Notes: a model not told the origin generated them from the letters alone. Shown: positions 25,976 through 35,113, counted from the stretch's first letter. The stretch is DNA of 64,000 nucleotides from Bradyrhizobium guangdongense (GCF_004114975.1 NZ_CP030051.1:4340001-4404000); one strand, 5' to 3'. Numbers and translations: made by a program.

Positions 25976-27160
25976 TCATTTCAGCCCGGTGAGCACCCAT
26001 TCCGGCTGAAGAACCGGATAGGCGATCAGCCCAATAACGGCCGTGACGGCAATCAGCGCGGGGTTGCTGATTTTCCAGCGGAACAGCACGGCGAGCGAGA
26101 CAATGCCGATCAGCGCGGTCAGCCAGTCGCCGATCGCGATCTTGCCGAGCAGGAAGCATGCGCCCAGAATGGTTCCGATCGCCGCCGCATACGCGCCCTT
26201 CACGAACCCCTGCACGTTCGGATTGTTGCGGTGTCGCGCCAGCAAGGGCGCAACGATCAGGACCAGCAGGAAGGAAGGCAGGAAGATCCCGACCGTCGAG
26301 ATCAGCGACCCCCAAAAGCCTGCTACCAGGTAGCCGACAAAGGTGGCCGTGATCACCACCGGCCCGGGGCTCATCATGCCGATCGCGACCGCGACCAGAA
26401 ATTCGCGCTCGTTGAGCCAGCCGTATTGCTGCACCAATCCCTGCTCCAGGAACGGGACGATCACGAGGCCGCTGCCGAACGTCAGTGAACCCGCTTTGAG
26501 AAAGAACAGCAGCAGCTTCCCCAAGGTCGATCCGGTCGCGGCCGGCGCGACACCGGGGGCCGCCGCGGGGATCACCGCAAGCTGAAGGGCAACCGGCGCA
26601 CGCTTGATGTTGCCGTAATAGATGATCCCGACGATCCCTGCCCCGATGAACAGAAATGCGACCTCCGCCTTCAGGATCACCGTCACGGCGAGGCAGACCG
26701 CGGCGATCGCCCATTGCAGCCAATCTTCCATGCCGAGCTTGGCGAGGCGATAGCAGGAATGCAGGATCAATGCGATCACGGCCGGGCTGACGCCATAGAA
26801 GATGCCGGTCACCGCCTTGAGATCCCCGAGATGAACATAGAGCGCGCCAAGGGCCGCGACGATGACGAAGTTCGGCAGAATGAACGCCCAGCCGCCGGCC
26901 CAGGCGCCCCAGAAGCCGCAACGCAAATAAGCAATGAAGATGCCGACCTGGATTGCGAGCGGACCGGGAAGCGACTGGCAGATGGCGATGGTCTCGCGCA
27001 TCTGCTCTTTGGTGAGCCACTTCTTGTCGCTGACGAGCTCGCGCTCCATCTGACCAACGAGGGCGACCGGCCCGCCGAAGCCGAGAAAGCCAAGTCGCAG
27101 GAAATAGCGAACCATTTCGCCCATTCCGCCGCGTTCGGTCGTCGTCGTTGTCGTCGTCAT
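25976..27160 (-). CDS. chrA: Chromate transporter family protein ChrA, first copy
   Basis: 394 residues, two homologous halves of about six helices each (long-chain ChrA). The N-terminal motif reads GFGGPVALVGQME, lacking the usual AH pair of the FGGPxAHxG signature, whereas the second half keeps SPGPVVITATFVGY. A GGGGG site precedes the ATG at 27160, which overlaps the TGA of the previous gene (TGATG). Last gene of the chrB...SOD...chrA operon. Chromate efflux is expected from the family; the variant motif leaves another anion possible. Confidence 0.9.
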   Translation of the reverse strand: MTTTTTTTERGGMGEMVRYFLRLGFLGFGGPVALVGQMERELVSDKKWLTKEQMRETIAICQSLPGPLAIQVGIFIAYLRCGFWGAWAGGWAFILPNFVIVAALGALYVHLGDLKAVTGIFYGVSPAVIALILHSCYRLAKLGMEDWLQWAIAAVCLAVTVILKAEVAFLFIGAGIVGIIYYGNIKRAPVALQLAVIPAAAPGVAPAATGSTLGKLLLFFLKAGSLTFGSGLVIVPFLEQGLVQQYGWLNEREFLVAVAIGMMSPGPVVITATFVGYLVAGFWGSLISTVGIFLPSFLLVLIVAPLLARHRNNPNVQGFVKGAYAAAIGTILGACFLLGKIAIGDWLTALIGIVSLAVLFRWKISNPALIAVTAVIGLIAYPVLQPEWVLTGLK

Positions 27161-27567
27161 CACTTGTCCCCCTTGTCGTAGAATGCTGGCTGCAAAATGC
27201 CATCGAGCGGTCCGCCGAGTCCCATCGGGATCAATTCGATCTGATCGCCGCTGCGCGTCACCTGGTAACAGCCGTCGTCGTTCTCTCCGAGATAAAGGCA
27301 AAGCTGGTCCTTTTCGACGACCCATTTGCCTGTCTTCTTCACGCCCATCGAGAAGCTTCGCAGCGTCCCGTCCTTCTCATAGACAAGCCGATAATGAACC
27401 TCGTCCGTCAGCTGCTTCCCGGCGAAGCCGTTGCGAATTTCCGCCCCGCTCAGCTTGCGAAGATTTGCCGCCATGACAGAGCCCGCATCGAGGGTGACCA
27501 GTCCGCCGATGCCGGTCGCGAGTGCCGCGACGAGGCAGCTCGCAAATGGGCCGTTCGATTCCGCCAT
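27160..27567 (-). CDS. Hypothetical exported protein of the chromate operon
   Basis: 135 residues. Hydrophobic N-terminal segment (CLVAALATGIGGLVTL) likely an export signal; mature part LSGAEIRNGFAGKQLTDEVHYR then WVVEKDQLCLYLGENDDGCYQV with two cysteines. The pattern GAEI...G...W.....LC......C resembles small periplasmic domains often seen near PepSY proteins, but no family is assigned. Translationally coupled to chrA. Confidence 0.65.
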   Translation of the reverse strand: MAESNGPFASCLVAALATGIGGLVTLDAGSVMAANLRKLSGAEIRNGFAGKQLTDEVHYRLVYEKDGTLRSFSMGVKKTGKWVVEKDQLCLYLGENDDGCYQVTRSGDQIELIPMGLGGPLDGILQPAFYDKGDK

Positions 27568-27569
27568 TC

Positions 27570-27761
27570 TCACTTCTTGCAGGCTTTCAGACACATCTGG
27601 TACTCGGTCTTGCAGGCCGGACCGGCGTAATTCTTCATGCATGCCGCGCGCTGTTCGGCGCAGACTTTGCAGGTCTGCGCGTCAGCATGTTCGCTGGCCA
27701 GCAGGCCTGCCAGCGCGAACAGCGTGACAGCAAGATTTCTCATCCGCAATTTCCCCGTCAT
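27570..27761 (-). CDS. Small secreted six-cysteine protein
   Basis: 63 residues. Signal peptide MRNLAVTLFALAGLLASEHADA within a slightly longer N-terminus; the mature part of about 35 residues has six cysteines (TCKVC, AACMKNY, PACKTEY, MCLKACKK) and many lysines. The ATG at 27761 has GGAGGAG directly upstream. Located between SOD and the hypothetical gene with gaps of 9 and 2 bp. The cysteines could form three disulfides or bind metal; function unknown. Confidence 0.75.
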   Translation of the reverse strand: MTGKLRMRNLAVTLFALAGLLASEHADAQTCKVCAEQRAACMKNYAGPACKTEYQMCLKACKK

Positions 27762-27770
27762 GTCTCCTCC

Positions 27771-28367
27771 TCAGCTTTCCCTCGCATATTGATCGTAGAG
27801 TGCGGAGGCGTTGTCCCACCGAATGGCCTCCATGTAGATGTCGACATAGCGGGCCGCCGCCGCACCGAAGTCCATGTGATAGGCATGCTCGTACATGTCG
27901 AGCACCAGCACGGGGCGGCCGCCGGCAAGCGTCGTGGTATGGTCGGCAGCCCATTGGTTGACGAGCCGCTTGCTGCGCGGCGAATAGGACAGGATCACCC
28001 AACCCGATCCACCGCCCTCCGCTTTGCCCATCGCAGAGAACTCCGCCCGCCATCGCTCGATGCTGCCGAAGTCGCGCACGATGGCCTCGGCGAGTGCACC
28101 GCCCGGCCCGCTCGCGCCTCCGAGGCTGTCGAAATAGATCTCGTGCAGGATCATCGAATTCATCGCGATAAGCTCTTCGCGCTTCAAGCCGTTGATGATG
28201 AAGTTCGGCGCCTTGGCAAAGTCCAATTCGGCGAGTTGCGCGCCGATCGCGTTGAGCCGCTTCACGGCACCGCCGTAATTGTTCTCGTAATGGCTCACGA
28301 GAACCTTCTCGGAGATGCCGCTGATCGATTTTGGATCGAACGGCAGCGGTTTGACCTGGTAGGACAT
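27771..28367 (-). CDS. Iron/manganese superoxide dismutase (ChrC-like)
   Basis: 198 residues, no signal peptide, so cytoplasmic. Metal ligands expected for Fe/Mn-SOD: His26 (SHYENNYGGAV), His75 (SMILHEIYF), Asp157 and His161 (DMYEHAYHMDFG). The catalytic-site sequence differs from standard SodB (HEIYFDSLGG instead of the usual NH-FFW pattern), placing it in a divergent subfamily. SOD genes occur in chr operons elsewhere (ChrC), which fits a role against superoxide formed during chromate reduction. Confidence 0.9.
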   Translation of the reverse strand: MSYQVKPLPFDPKSISGISEKVLVSHYENNYGGAVKRLNAIGAQLAELDFAKAPNFIINGLKREELIAMNSMILHEIYFDSLGGASGPGGALAEAIVRDFGSIERWRAEFSAMGKAEGGGSGWVILSYSPRSKRLVNQWAADHTTTLAGGRPVLVLDMYEHAYHMDFGAAAARYVDIYMEAIRWDNASALYDQYARES

Positions 28368-28381
28368 TGCCTCGGCTCCTC

Positions 28382-29320
28382 TCAACTCTTGGTGCTGGCG
28401 GTCTTGTCGAGCGCCGCCCGCAGACCTTCGGCGAGTTTGACCGCATCGTCGTTCGCCCAGAAGTGCATGAAGAACAGTCGCGGCTGCTCGTCCAACATGT
28501 GGCTGTGCAGCGCGGTGACCTCGATGCCGTGCGTACGCAGCGCCAGGATCACCGGATTCACCTCGTCGGCTGTCAGCACAAAATCGCCGGTGATGGCGGC
28601 CTTGCCTCCGCCCGTCGGCTGGAAGTTGATGCCGATCGCAACGCCCATCGGGCCGACGGGAGTCAGCGGCATGCCCTCCTCCGTGATCGGGTCGCGCCGC
28701 TTGACGTTGAACTGGTACACGCCGCCGTTGGCCTGGCCCTTCACGCCGATGATCTGGTCGAGCTTGGCGGTATCGAGATCGACGGCGGGCGGCGGGCTAG
28801 CCGGTGCTGCGACGGTAAGCGGCGTCTTGCTTTCGCCGAGCGCAGCGTGGATCGCGGTGGCCAACTTAAGGGGATCCCCATGGCCGGCGACATGCATATA
28901 GAACGTCGCCGGGCTCGCGCGCAGCAGATGATTGTGGACGGCCGTGATCTCGAGACCATCAGCGATCATCTTGGCCATCACGGGGTTGATCTCGGTCTCG
29001 AGCAACACGAGGTCGCCCATGACCATCGCGCCGCCATGGCCGGGCTTGAACGCGACCCAGCCGCCGAGCGCCAGCGCCGGCTTGATCGCCACCCCGTCCA
29101 ATGTCACCGCGAGATCGGTGCGCGGAAAGCCGTAACGGTGGACGTCGTCCGAGACAGCCGCCTTGCGGCCGAGCGTGTCGTCGATCTTCTGCCAGTCAAT
29201 GCCATCCGCGGCGTGAGCCATCGCGACGAATGGCGTGAGCATATCTCGGCCAAGGCCGTTCGCGCCGAGAACGGCGGCGCAGGCTGCTGCGCCGATCAAT
29301 ACAGCGGTGATCTTTCGCAT
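28382..29320 (-). CDS. Exported protein with two DUF1259 domains
   Basis: 312 residues. Signal peptide MRKITAVLIGAAACAAVLG... to AHA; two repeats of the DUF1259 (LppY/LpqO) module, residues about 40-165 and 180-305, each ending in a histidine cluster (ITAVHNHLL...FYMHVAGHGD and VTALHSHML...FFMHFWANDD). The His pairs suggest metal binding. Family function is unknown. Eleven bp after the PepSY-like gene and 14 bp before SOD, clearly within the operon. Confidence 0.85.
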   Translation of the reverse strand: MRKITAVLIGAAACAAVLGANGLGRDMLTPFVAMAHAADGIDWQKIDDTLGRKAAVSDDVHRYGFPRTDLAVTLDGVAIKPALALGGWVAFKPGHGGAMVMGDLVLLETEINPVMAKMIADGLEITAVHNHLLRASPATFYMHVAGHGDPLKLATAIHAALGESKTPLTVAAPASPPPAVDLDTAKLDQIIGVKGQANGGVYQFNVKRRDPITEEGMPLTPVGPMGVAIGINFQPTGGGKAAITGDFVLTADEVNPVILALRTHGIEVTALHSHMLDEQPRLFFMHFWANDDAVKLAEGLRAALDKTASTKS

Positions 29321-29331
29321 CGCGCGTCTCC

Positions 29332-29565
29332 TTATTTCTGCTCTTTGACCTGCCCGCTGCTGTCGACGACGAGCCGGACCGGCTTGCCATCCTTGATCGC
29401 CTTGGCGCTGATGCCTTCGGCGGTCGACTTGACGTCGCTCACCTGCGCATAGCCAGCCGCCTGTATCCGGGCGACGAGCTCCTCCTGAGTCAGGGCAAGC
29501 GCGGGCGAGAGTCCACCCGCGCTTGCCAGCAACAGAGCTGCAGACGCGATGATTTGCTTTTGCAT
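29332..29565 (-). CDS. Small PepSY-like periplasmic protein
   Basis: 77 residues. Signal peptide MQKQIIASAALLLASAGG...ALA, then one PepSY-type domain (TQEELVARIQAAGYAQVSDV, with VRLVVDSSGQVKEQK at the end). The start at 29565 is set by AGGAGA at 7 nt; the ATG at 29571 would be too close. The 98-bp gap upstream contains a hairpin (TCGTCGCC / GGGCGACGA, 29609-29629). Confidence 0.75.
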   Translation of the reverse strand: MQKQIIASAALLLASAGGLSPALALTQEELVARIQAAGYAQVSDVKSTAEGISAKAIKDGKPVRLVVDSSGQVKEQK

Positions 29566-29608
29566 GATCATTCTCCTGGTCTTGCTCCCAGCCCGGGTTC
29601 CGTCAGTG

Positions 29609-29629
29609 TCGTCGCCTTTCGGGCGACGA
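29609..29629 (-). other. Intercistronic hairpin after chrB
   Basis: TCGTCGCC and GGGCGACGA pair over 8 bp around a TTTC loop. No T-tract, so it is more likely an RNA-stability or partial-attenuation element than a full terminator. Confidence 0.3.
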
Positions 29630-29663
29630 TGGCGCGCTGCAGCGGCATGAGCAGTCATGCCCG

Positions 29664-30485
29664 TCAGCGCTTGCCCTTGTTGGTCGGCCAGTTGTGCGTT
29701 TCTCCGGTTGCGTCCCGACACCATCGATAGAACGCGTCGTAGAGCAGCATGCCGGCATTCAGCTGTTCGAGGTCGTCATCGAACATGCGCGACAGGCCGA
29801 GCGAGGCTGCAAGCAGGCCCGGAGCCTCCGGACTGAGATCGAGCCGCGCCGTGTCGGCGGCCCGCACCATCTCGGCGAGCCTGACCATCGGCGGTGTCGA
29901 AAGCCCGAATTCCTGCACCATCACGTCGAAGGTGCAGAGTTCGCCGCGGTGGCTCCAGAACACGTTTTCAATGTCGAAGGGCGTGGCATTGAACCGGTCG
30001 GCCGTCGCCTCGACTTCCGGAGCCGAGACGTAAAGGAACACCGCGGCAGGATCGATGAAGCGCCGGATCAGCCAGGGACAGGCGATACGGTCGATCTTGG
30101 GTCGTGCCCGCGTGACCCAGACCGTGCGGCCCCGTCCGTCGCGCTTGGGCATCCTGCCCACTGGAACGGTCGGAAGCTTTGCTTCCTTCCAGGCGAGATG
30201 GCCCCCTTCCAGGGATTCTGCATCAACGTTGCTGCAACGGAGCCAGGCGGCCGTTCCTTCGCTGAGTTTCTGTCCCTTTTGGCAGATGACGACCACGGAC
30301 TGCCCGGTCAGGGACGAGGCCCAGTCCTGAACGTCGAGATGGAAACGTCGCGTCGCGCCGGGTATCAAACGCGGGTCGGCCGCGAAATCCTCGTCGATGC
30401 GGACATCGATCAGCGTCGGCGCGTTGGCCGTGCCGATCAGGCGGGATAATTTGTCGGGTGAAATCGAAGTGTATGATGTGGACAT
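29664..30485 (-). CDS. chrB: Chromate resistance protein ChrB (rhodanese plus ChrB domain)
   Basis: 273 residues. Residues 1-105 form a rhodanese-like domain with ICQKGQKLSEGTAAWL (Cys68). Residues about 120-273 match the ChrB C-terminal domain (IDRIACPWLIRRFIDP, then FWSHRGELCTFDVMVQEFGL). In Ochrobactrum and Cupriavidus ChrB is linked to chromate-responsive control of chrA. First gene of the operon; the start lacks an obvious ribosome-binding site but no alternative is better. Confidence 0.9.
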   Translation of the reverse strand: MSTSYTSISPDKLSRLIGTANAPTLIDVRIDEDFAADPRLIPGATRRFHLDVQDWASSLTGQSVVVICQKGQKLSEGTAAWLRCSNVDAESLEGGHLAWKEAKLPTVPVGRMPKRDGRGRTVWVTRARPKIDRIACPWLIRRFIDPAAVFLYVSAPEVEATADRFNATPFDIENVFWSHRGELCTFDVMVQEFGLSTPPMVRLAEMVRAADTARLDLSPEAPGLLAASLGLSRMFDDDLEQLNAGMLLYDAFYRWCRDATGETHNWPTNKGKR

Positions 30486-30681
30486 GCTGCGCCCTTGGTG
30501 ATCAGGACGCGATTCTTGGGCATGTCGCCTCGCGGGGAGATCGCAATTCCCCGGACCGGAAATAAAAACCCTGGTGATCGGGCTGTCAACCCGCCCGTGC
30601 CGGAACAGGCAAAGAAATCAACTCGAAGACATCAACGGTCGAGGCTGGCGTCGCACAGTATCTGCGAGCTGCCGGCCCCCA

Positions 30682-31404
30682 TTAGCGCGGCGTGAACTGG
30701 TTGAGGTCGTGAATGCCCATCTGCTGCTCCAGCTGGGCGACGCGATCCGCCATCTTTTCGAAACCGTCAGCGCCGAACAATTCGTGCTCCTTCTTCTCGA
30801 AGTCCTCGGCCATCGCGTCATACTCGTTGGAAGACACAACGTCTTTCAGCTTCGGAAAGAGATCAGTGTCCTCCCGCGCCGCGTGCGGCCGGTACATCGT
30901 GATGAAGGATTGCATCGCGCCGATCAGCCGTTTGCGGTCGTCGGCGTTGCTTCGGCCCGACGGCGCGAGCCTCAGGATGGTGTCCGTGACCTTCCGGCCA
31001 GCCTCGTGCTGGCGCAGCAGGGTATCCACCAGATCGGTCATCTGGCCGGCTGCCTTGAAGCGTGGGAAGACGTGCTGCTCCTCGGATTTTTCATGATAGT
31101 TGTTGATGAAATCGCGGACGATGCCGGCGGACTGCGTGATCAGGGCAGGATCGAAATCTTCGTTCGATGCGAATTTCCGGATTGCGGTCTCATAGAGCAG
31201 CAGCACGCGATCGAGTACGCCGTGCTCGCGCATCAGGTCTTCGGGCGGAGTGACTTCTTCATCCTTCTTGTCCACGCGCTTCTGCTTCGCGCCGCCGCTC
31301 TTGCGTTCGGCAAAGGCTGGCCTTGTGATGACGGCGGGCGCCGCGACCGCCGCCAGCGCTCCTCCGAGCAACAGCAAGCGGCGCTTGCTTGGCATGACGA
31401 CCAT
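30682..31404 (-). CDS. Exported hemerythrin-domain protein
   Basis: 240 residues. Signal sequence with KRRLLLLGGALAAVAAPAV, possibly Tat-type, then a hemerythrin HHE four-helix domain: REHGVLDRVLL, NNYHEKSEEQHVFPRF, LRQHEAGRK and PHAAREDTDLFPKL supply the His/Glu/Asp ligands of a di-iron site. GGGAG precedes the ATG at 31404. Likely senses or binds O2, NO or iron in the periplasm. Lies 45 bp downstream of the 69-aa gene. Confidence 0.85.
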   Translation of the reverse strand: MVVMPSKRRLLLLGGALAAVAAPAVITRPAFAERKSGGAKQKRVDKKDEEVTPPEDLMREHGVLDRVLLLYETAIRKFASNEDFDPALITQSAGIVRDFINNYHEKSEEQHVFPRFKAAGQMTDLVDTLLRQHEAGRKVTDTILRLAPSGRSNADDRKRLIGAMQSFITMYRPHAAREDTDLFPKLKDVVSSNEYDAMAEDFEKKEHELFGADGFEKMADRVAQLEQQMGIHDLNQFTPR

Positions 31405-31449
31405 CGCGGCACTCCCGTCTCTATCCGAACCCTTGTGACGCCGGGGCGC

Positions 31450-31659
31450 TCAGCGCCAGGCCTTTTCGTTCTTCTGCTCGTAATCCCTGAAGGCCTTCTC
31501 GAGCCCGCCCAGAACCTCGGCTGAGGTCTCGAACATCGCCTTGAGCTGGGGTTCATCCACCTTCTGCACGTCTTCGCGCAGATGGTTCCTGATCTCCTGG
31601 AACGCCTTCTGCATCTTCTGCGTATGGTGCCGGGGATCGCGATCTGCCGCACTTGCCAT
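31450..31659 (-). CDS. 69-aa helical hypothetical protein
   Basis: Soluble and strongly helical (KMQKAFQEIRNHLREDVQKV ... EKAFRDYEQKNEKAW). The ATG at 31659 has GAGGAG at 7 nt. Upstream at 31727-31751 is an EcfG-like promoter. Probably co-transcribed with the hemerythrin gene. No family recognised; stress-related by context only. Confidence 0.65.
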   Translation of the reverse strand: MASAADRDPRHHTQKMQKAFQEIRNHLREDVQKVDEPQLKAMFETSAEVLGGLEKAFRDYEQKNEKAWR

Positions 31660-31726
31660 GCTCAGTCTCCTCGCTGCTAATATGGCCCCGTCGGACTCGA
31701 AAAAGCGTCCGGCGCGACGGCGCACC

Positions 31727-31751
31727 AACTGATAATTGCAGGCCTCGTTCC
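31727..31751 (-). promoter_or_regulatory. Candidate EcfG (general stress) promoter
   Basis: On the minus strand GGAAC (31751-31747) is followed after 16 nt by AGTT (31730-31727). The alphaproteobacterial EcfG pattern is GGAAC-N16/17-CGTT, so one base differs in the -10. It lies about 70 bp upstream of the 69-aa gene. Confidence 0.4.
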
Positions 31752-31858
31752 AATGACGAAATTCGATAAGACCGCATGAATTTCAAGCATTTGCTGACCG
31801 GATTGGACATCGTTGACAGAGCCTCGATAGACTTGTCCCGGAACCGGATCGCGCATCC

Positions 31859-33091
31859 GTGAGCAATCTCAATCCGTCAACCGACGTATCCGTCGCCCAG
31901 CGGTCCCGCGCCGGCTCGCCGCTCGAAGTCCTGCGCATCTTCCTCAAGCTCGGCCTCACCTGCTTCGGCGGTCCGATCGCCCATATCGGCTACTTCCGCG
32001 ACGAGTTCGTGGTGCGGAGGAAGTGGATCGACGAGCACGCCTATGCCGACCTGGTCGGGCTGTGCCAGTTCCTGCCGGGCCCCGCCAGCAGCCAGGTGGG
32101 CTTTTCGATCGGCCTGCTGCGGGCCGGCTACCTCGGTGCGCTTGCCGCCTGGACCGGGTTCACCTTGCCATCGGCCTTGATCCTCGTCCTGTTCGCCTAT
32201 GGTGCCGGCGCGCTGGGCGGGCCGGTCGGCGCCGGCCTGCTGCATGGACTGAAGCTCACCGCCGTCGCGATCGTGGCGCAGGCGGTCTGGGGCATGGCGC
32301 GTAATCTCTGTCCCGACCGCGCGCGCGCCTCGATCGCGACTGTCGCGGCGATCATCATCCTGTTCAGCACGGCATCGATCGCTCAGATCGGCGCAATCAT
32401 CCTCGGCGGGCTCGCAGGTCTCTGGCTATGCCGCAGCGATGCGCCGGTGCCGTCAGGTCACGTCGAGATGCCCGTGTCTCGAACCGTGGGGCTGGTCACG
32501 CTCGGGACGTTCTTTGTCTTGCTGGCCGGGCTTCCCGTGCTGCGCGCCCTGACGGGATCGGCGGGCGTTGCCCTGTTCGACGCCTTCTATCGTTCCGGCG
32601 CGCTCGTCTTTGGCGGCGGGCACGTCGTGCTTCCCCTGCTCCGGGAAGCTTTCGTCGCGCCGGGCTGGCTCAGCGACGATGCCTTTCTTGCCGGTTACGG
32701 CGCGGCCCAGGCGGTGCCGGGCCCGCTGTTCACTTTCGCGGCCTATCTCGGCACAGTGGTCTCTCCGGAGCCGCACGGCGTGGCCGGCGCGGCGCTCGGC
32801 CTTGTCGGCATCTTCCTGCCCGGCATCCTGGTCCTGCTCGGCGCATTGCCGTTCTGGGATTCTTTCCGGAAGCGTGCCGGCGCCCAGGCCATGATGCGCG
32901 GCGTCAACGCCGCCGTGGTCGGCGTGCTCGGTGCTGCGCTGTACAGTCCGGTCTGGACCACCAGTGTGCATTCGCCAGAGGATTTCGGCATCGCGCTTGT
33001 CGGCTTCGTCCTGCTGGTCGCCTGGCGCGCACCTCCGCTCGTGGTCGTCGGCTTCAGCGCCGTCGCGGGAACGGCGATGGCGCTGCTTTAG
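31859..33091 (+). CDS. chrA: Chromate transporter family protein ChrA, second copy
   Basis: 410 residues starting at GTG. Carries the canonical signature CFGGPIAHIGYFRDEFV near residue 36 and a second-half copy (VFGGGHVVLPLLREAF), plus FLPGPASSQVGFSIG. It differs markedly from the ChrA at 25976, so the two are members of different ChrA subfamilies and not a recent duplication. Divergent from the hemerythrin pair. Its TAG overlaps the stop codon of the convergent ABC ATPase (33088-33091). Confidence 0.92.
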   Translation: MSNLNPSTDVSVAQRSRAGSPLEVLRIFLKLGLTCFGGPIAHIGYFRDEFVVRRKWIDEHAYADLVGLCQFLPGPASSQVGFSIGLLRAGYLGALAAWTGFTLPSALILVLFAYGAGALGGPVGAGLLHGLKLTAVAIVAQAVWGMARNLCPDRARASIATVAAIIILFSTASIAQIGAIILGGLAGLWLCRSDAPVPSGHVEMPVSRTVGLVTLGTFFVLLAGLPVLRALTGSAGVALFDAFYRSGALVFGGGHVVLPLLREAFVAPGWLSDDAFLAGYGAAQAVPGPLFTFAAYLGTVVSPEPHGVAGAALGLVGIFLPGILVLLGALPFWDSFRKRAGAQAMMRGVNAAVVGVLGAALYSPVWTTSVHSPEDFGIALVGFVLLVAWRAPPLVVVGFSAVAGTAMALL

Positions 33092-34140
33092 AGAGGTTCA
33101 CCCTCAGTCGCGGCCAGTTCTGCGCGGCCGGCAATCTCATCGGCGCGCCAGCACCGCACCGCATGCCCGTCGGGCCGCGTCTCCAGCACAGGCCCCGGCT
33201 CGTGACGGCACACGTCTACGGCGTAGCGGCAGCGCGGGCTGAAGGCGCATCCGTTCGGCGGATTGAGCGGATTGGGCAGGTCGCCGCCGGTCGTGGCGAG
33301 TGGAGCATGGCGCAGCGGATCGGGGATGGCTGCGATCAGGGCCTGCGTATAGGGGTGCGCAGGACGTTCGAAGATCTCGCGCCAATCGCCGTTCTCGACG
33401 ATTCGGCCGAGATACATCACGGCGACGCGGTCGCTCATATGCTCGACGACGCCCAGATCGTGGCTGATCATGATGTAGGACAGGCCGAGCGTCTCCTTCA
33501 ATTCCAACAGCAAATTGATGATCTGGGCGCGGATCGAGACGTCGAGCGCCGAGACGGGCTCGTCGCAGATGACGATCTTGGGATTGAGGATCAGCGCGCG
33601 CGCAATGCCGATGCGCTGGCGCTGGCCGCCGGAGAATTCGTGCGGGTAGCGGTCGGCCTGCTCGGGCCGCAGGCCGACATGCCGCAGTATCGTGGCGACG
33701 CGGTCCGCGATCTCGCTTCGCGCGGTCACGCCGTGCACACGCAAGGGATCTTCCAACGTCCGCCGCACCGTCTGGCGCGGGTTGAGTGAGGCGTAGGGAT
33801 CCTGGAACACGATCTGGACGGTGCGGGCGAGCGCCTTGCGATCGGCTGACGGCCTTGATGTCACGATCTGCCCGTCCAGCACGATCCGGCCGCGCGTCGG
33901 CGCCAGCAGGCCCAGGATTGACAGGGCGACGGTCGACTTGCCGGAGCCGGACTCGCCGACCAGGCCGAGGCATTCGCCGCGCTTCAGGGTGAGATCGACT
34001 CCGTCGACGGCGCGGAGCAGCCGACGGTTACGGCCCAGCACGCCGCCGCCGACAGGGAAATGAACGGCGAGATCCTCGACGCTGAGAATGAGATCGTTGT
34101 CCGGCCTCCCCTTGCCCGATTTGTTCTTGGGCTCATGCAT
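33088..34140 (-). CDS. Dipeptide/oligopeptide ABC transporter ATPase (DppF/OppF type)
   Basis: 350 residues. Walker [10 protein letters not shown], signature [15 protein letters not shown], Walker [13 protein letters not shown], and the C-terminal cysteine-rich oligopeptide-transporter module ([15 protein letters not shown]). Last gene of a five-gene operon; its start overlaps the end of the DppD-type gene by 8 nt. Confidence 0.93.
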   Translation of the reverse strand: MHEPKNKSGKGRPDNDLILSVEDLAVHFPVGGGVLGRNRRLLRAVDGVDLTLKRGECLGLVGESGSGKSTVALSILGLLAPTRGRIVLDGQIVTSRPSADRKALARTVQIVFQDPYASLNPRQTVRRTLEDPLRVHGVTARSEIADRVATILRHVGLRPEQADRYPHEFSGGQRQRIGIARALILNPKIVICDEPVSALDVSIRAQIINLLLELKETLGLSYIMISHDLGVVEHMSDRVAVMYLGRIVENGDWREIFERPAHPYTQALIAAIPDPLRHAPLATTGGDLPNPLNPPNGCAFSPRCRYAVDVCRHEPGPVLETRPDGHAVRCWRADEIAGRAELAATEGEPL

Positions 34141-35113
34141 GGTGGTGACACCTCACCAGCCCGCCCGCCTCCAGCATGTCCGTCTCAGGCGGGGTCGTGC
34201 GGCACATCTCGGTCGCCTGCGCGCAGCGCGGATTGAAGCGGCAGCCCTCCGGGAAGTTCGTGATGGCCGGGACGACGCCCGCGATCTCCTTGAGTCTGGA
34301 GCGGCCAAGCGCTGCGCGGCTGCCCAGCCGCGGCAGCGAGTCGACGAGGCCCTGCGTATAGGGGTGCGAGGGCTTGCGGAAGATATCGGCGGAGCCGCGC
34401 TCCTCGACGATCCGGCCGGCATACATCACGGCGACGCGGCGGCAGACATTGGCGACGAGGCCGAGATCGTGGCTGATCATCAGGATTGCCGTCCCGCGCT
34501 GGGCGCAGAGATTTCGCATCAGCTCGATGATCTCGGCCTGCACGGTGACATCGAGCGCGGTGGTCGGCTCGTCCGCGATCAACAGATCCGGCCCGCAGGC
34601 GAGCGCGATCGCGATCATCACGCGTTGGCGCATGCCGCCGGAGAGCTGATGCGGATAGTCGTTGACGCGCCGCTCGGGCGCGGGGACGCGGACGCTCGCC
34701 AGCGCCTCGACCGCCAGCTTGTTGGCCTCGCGCCAGCTCTTGCCCTTGTGCAACACGAACATCTCGGCGATCTGCCGGCCCACAGGCGAAACCGGATTGA
34801 GCGCCGTCATCGGCTCCTGGAAGATCATGGCGATGCGATTGCCGCGCAGATCGCGCTGAGCGGCCGCGGACAGGTGCTGGATCTCCCGCCCGTCAAAGCG
34901 GATGACGCCGCCGCCGATCGACAGTGGTGACCGCAAAAGGCCGATCAGGGCCAACGCCGTGATGCTCTTGCCGCAGCCGGATTCGCCGACGAGGCCAAAC
35001 GTCTCGCCGCGCGAGATGCGGAATGAGACGCCCTCGGCCGCCGCGACGCGCCTCTCACCATCGTCGAGATCGATGCGCAGATCCTCGACTTCGATCAGCG
35101 GCGCGCCCGTCAT
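34133..35113 (-). CDS. Dipeptide/oligopeptide ABC transporter ATPase (DppD/OppD type)
   Basis: 326 residues. Walker A GESGCGKS, signature [15 protein letters not shown], Walker [14 protein letters not shown]-terminal [15 protein letters not shown] module. ATG at 35113 overlaps the TGA of the preceding permease (ATGA). Pairs with the DppF-type ATPase. Confidence 0.93.
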   Translation of the reverse strand: MTGAPLIEVEDLRIDLDDGERRVAAAEGVSFRISRGETFGLVGESGCGKSITALALIGLLRSPLSIGGGVIRFDGREIQHLSAAAQRDLRGNRIAMIFQEPMTALNPVSPVGRQIAEMFVLHKGKSWREANKLAVEALASVRVPAPERRVNDYPHQLSGGMRQRVMIAIALACGPDLLIADEPTTALDVTVQAEIIELMRNLCAQRGTAILMISHDLGLVANVCRRVAVMYAGRIVEERGSADIFRKPSHPYTQGLVDSLPRLGSRAALGRSRLKEIAGVVPAITNFPEGCRFNPRCAQATEMCRTTPPETDMLEAGGLVRCHHHA

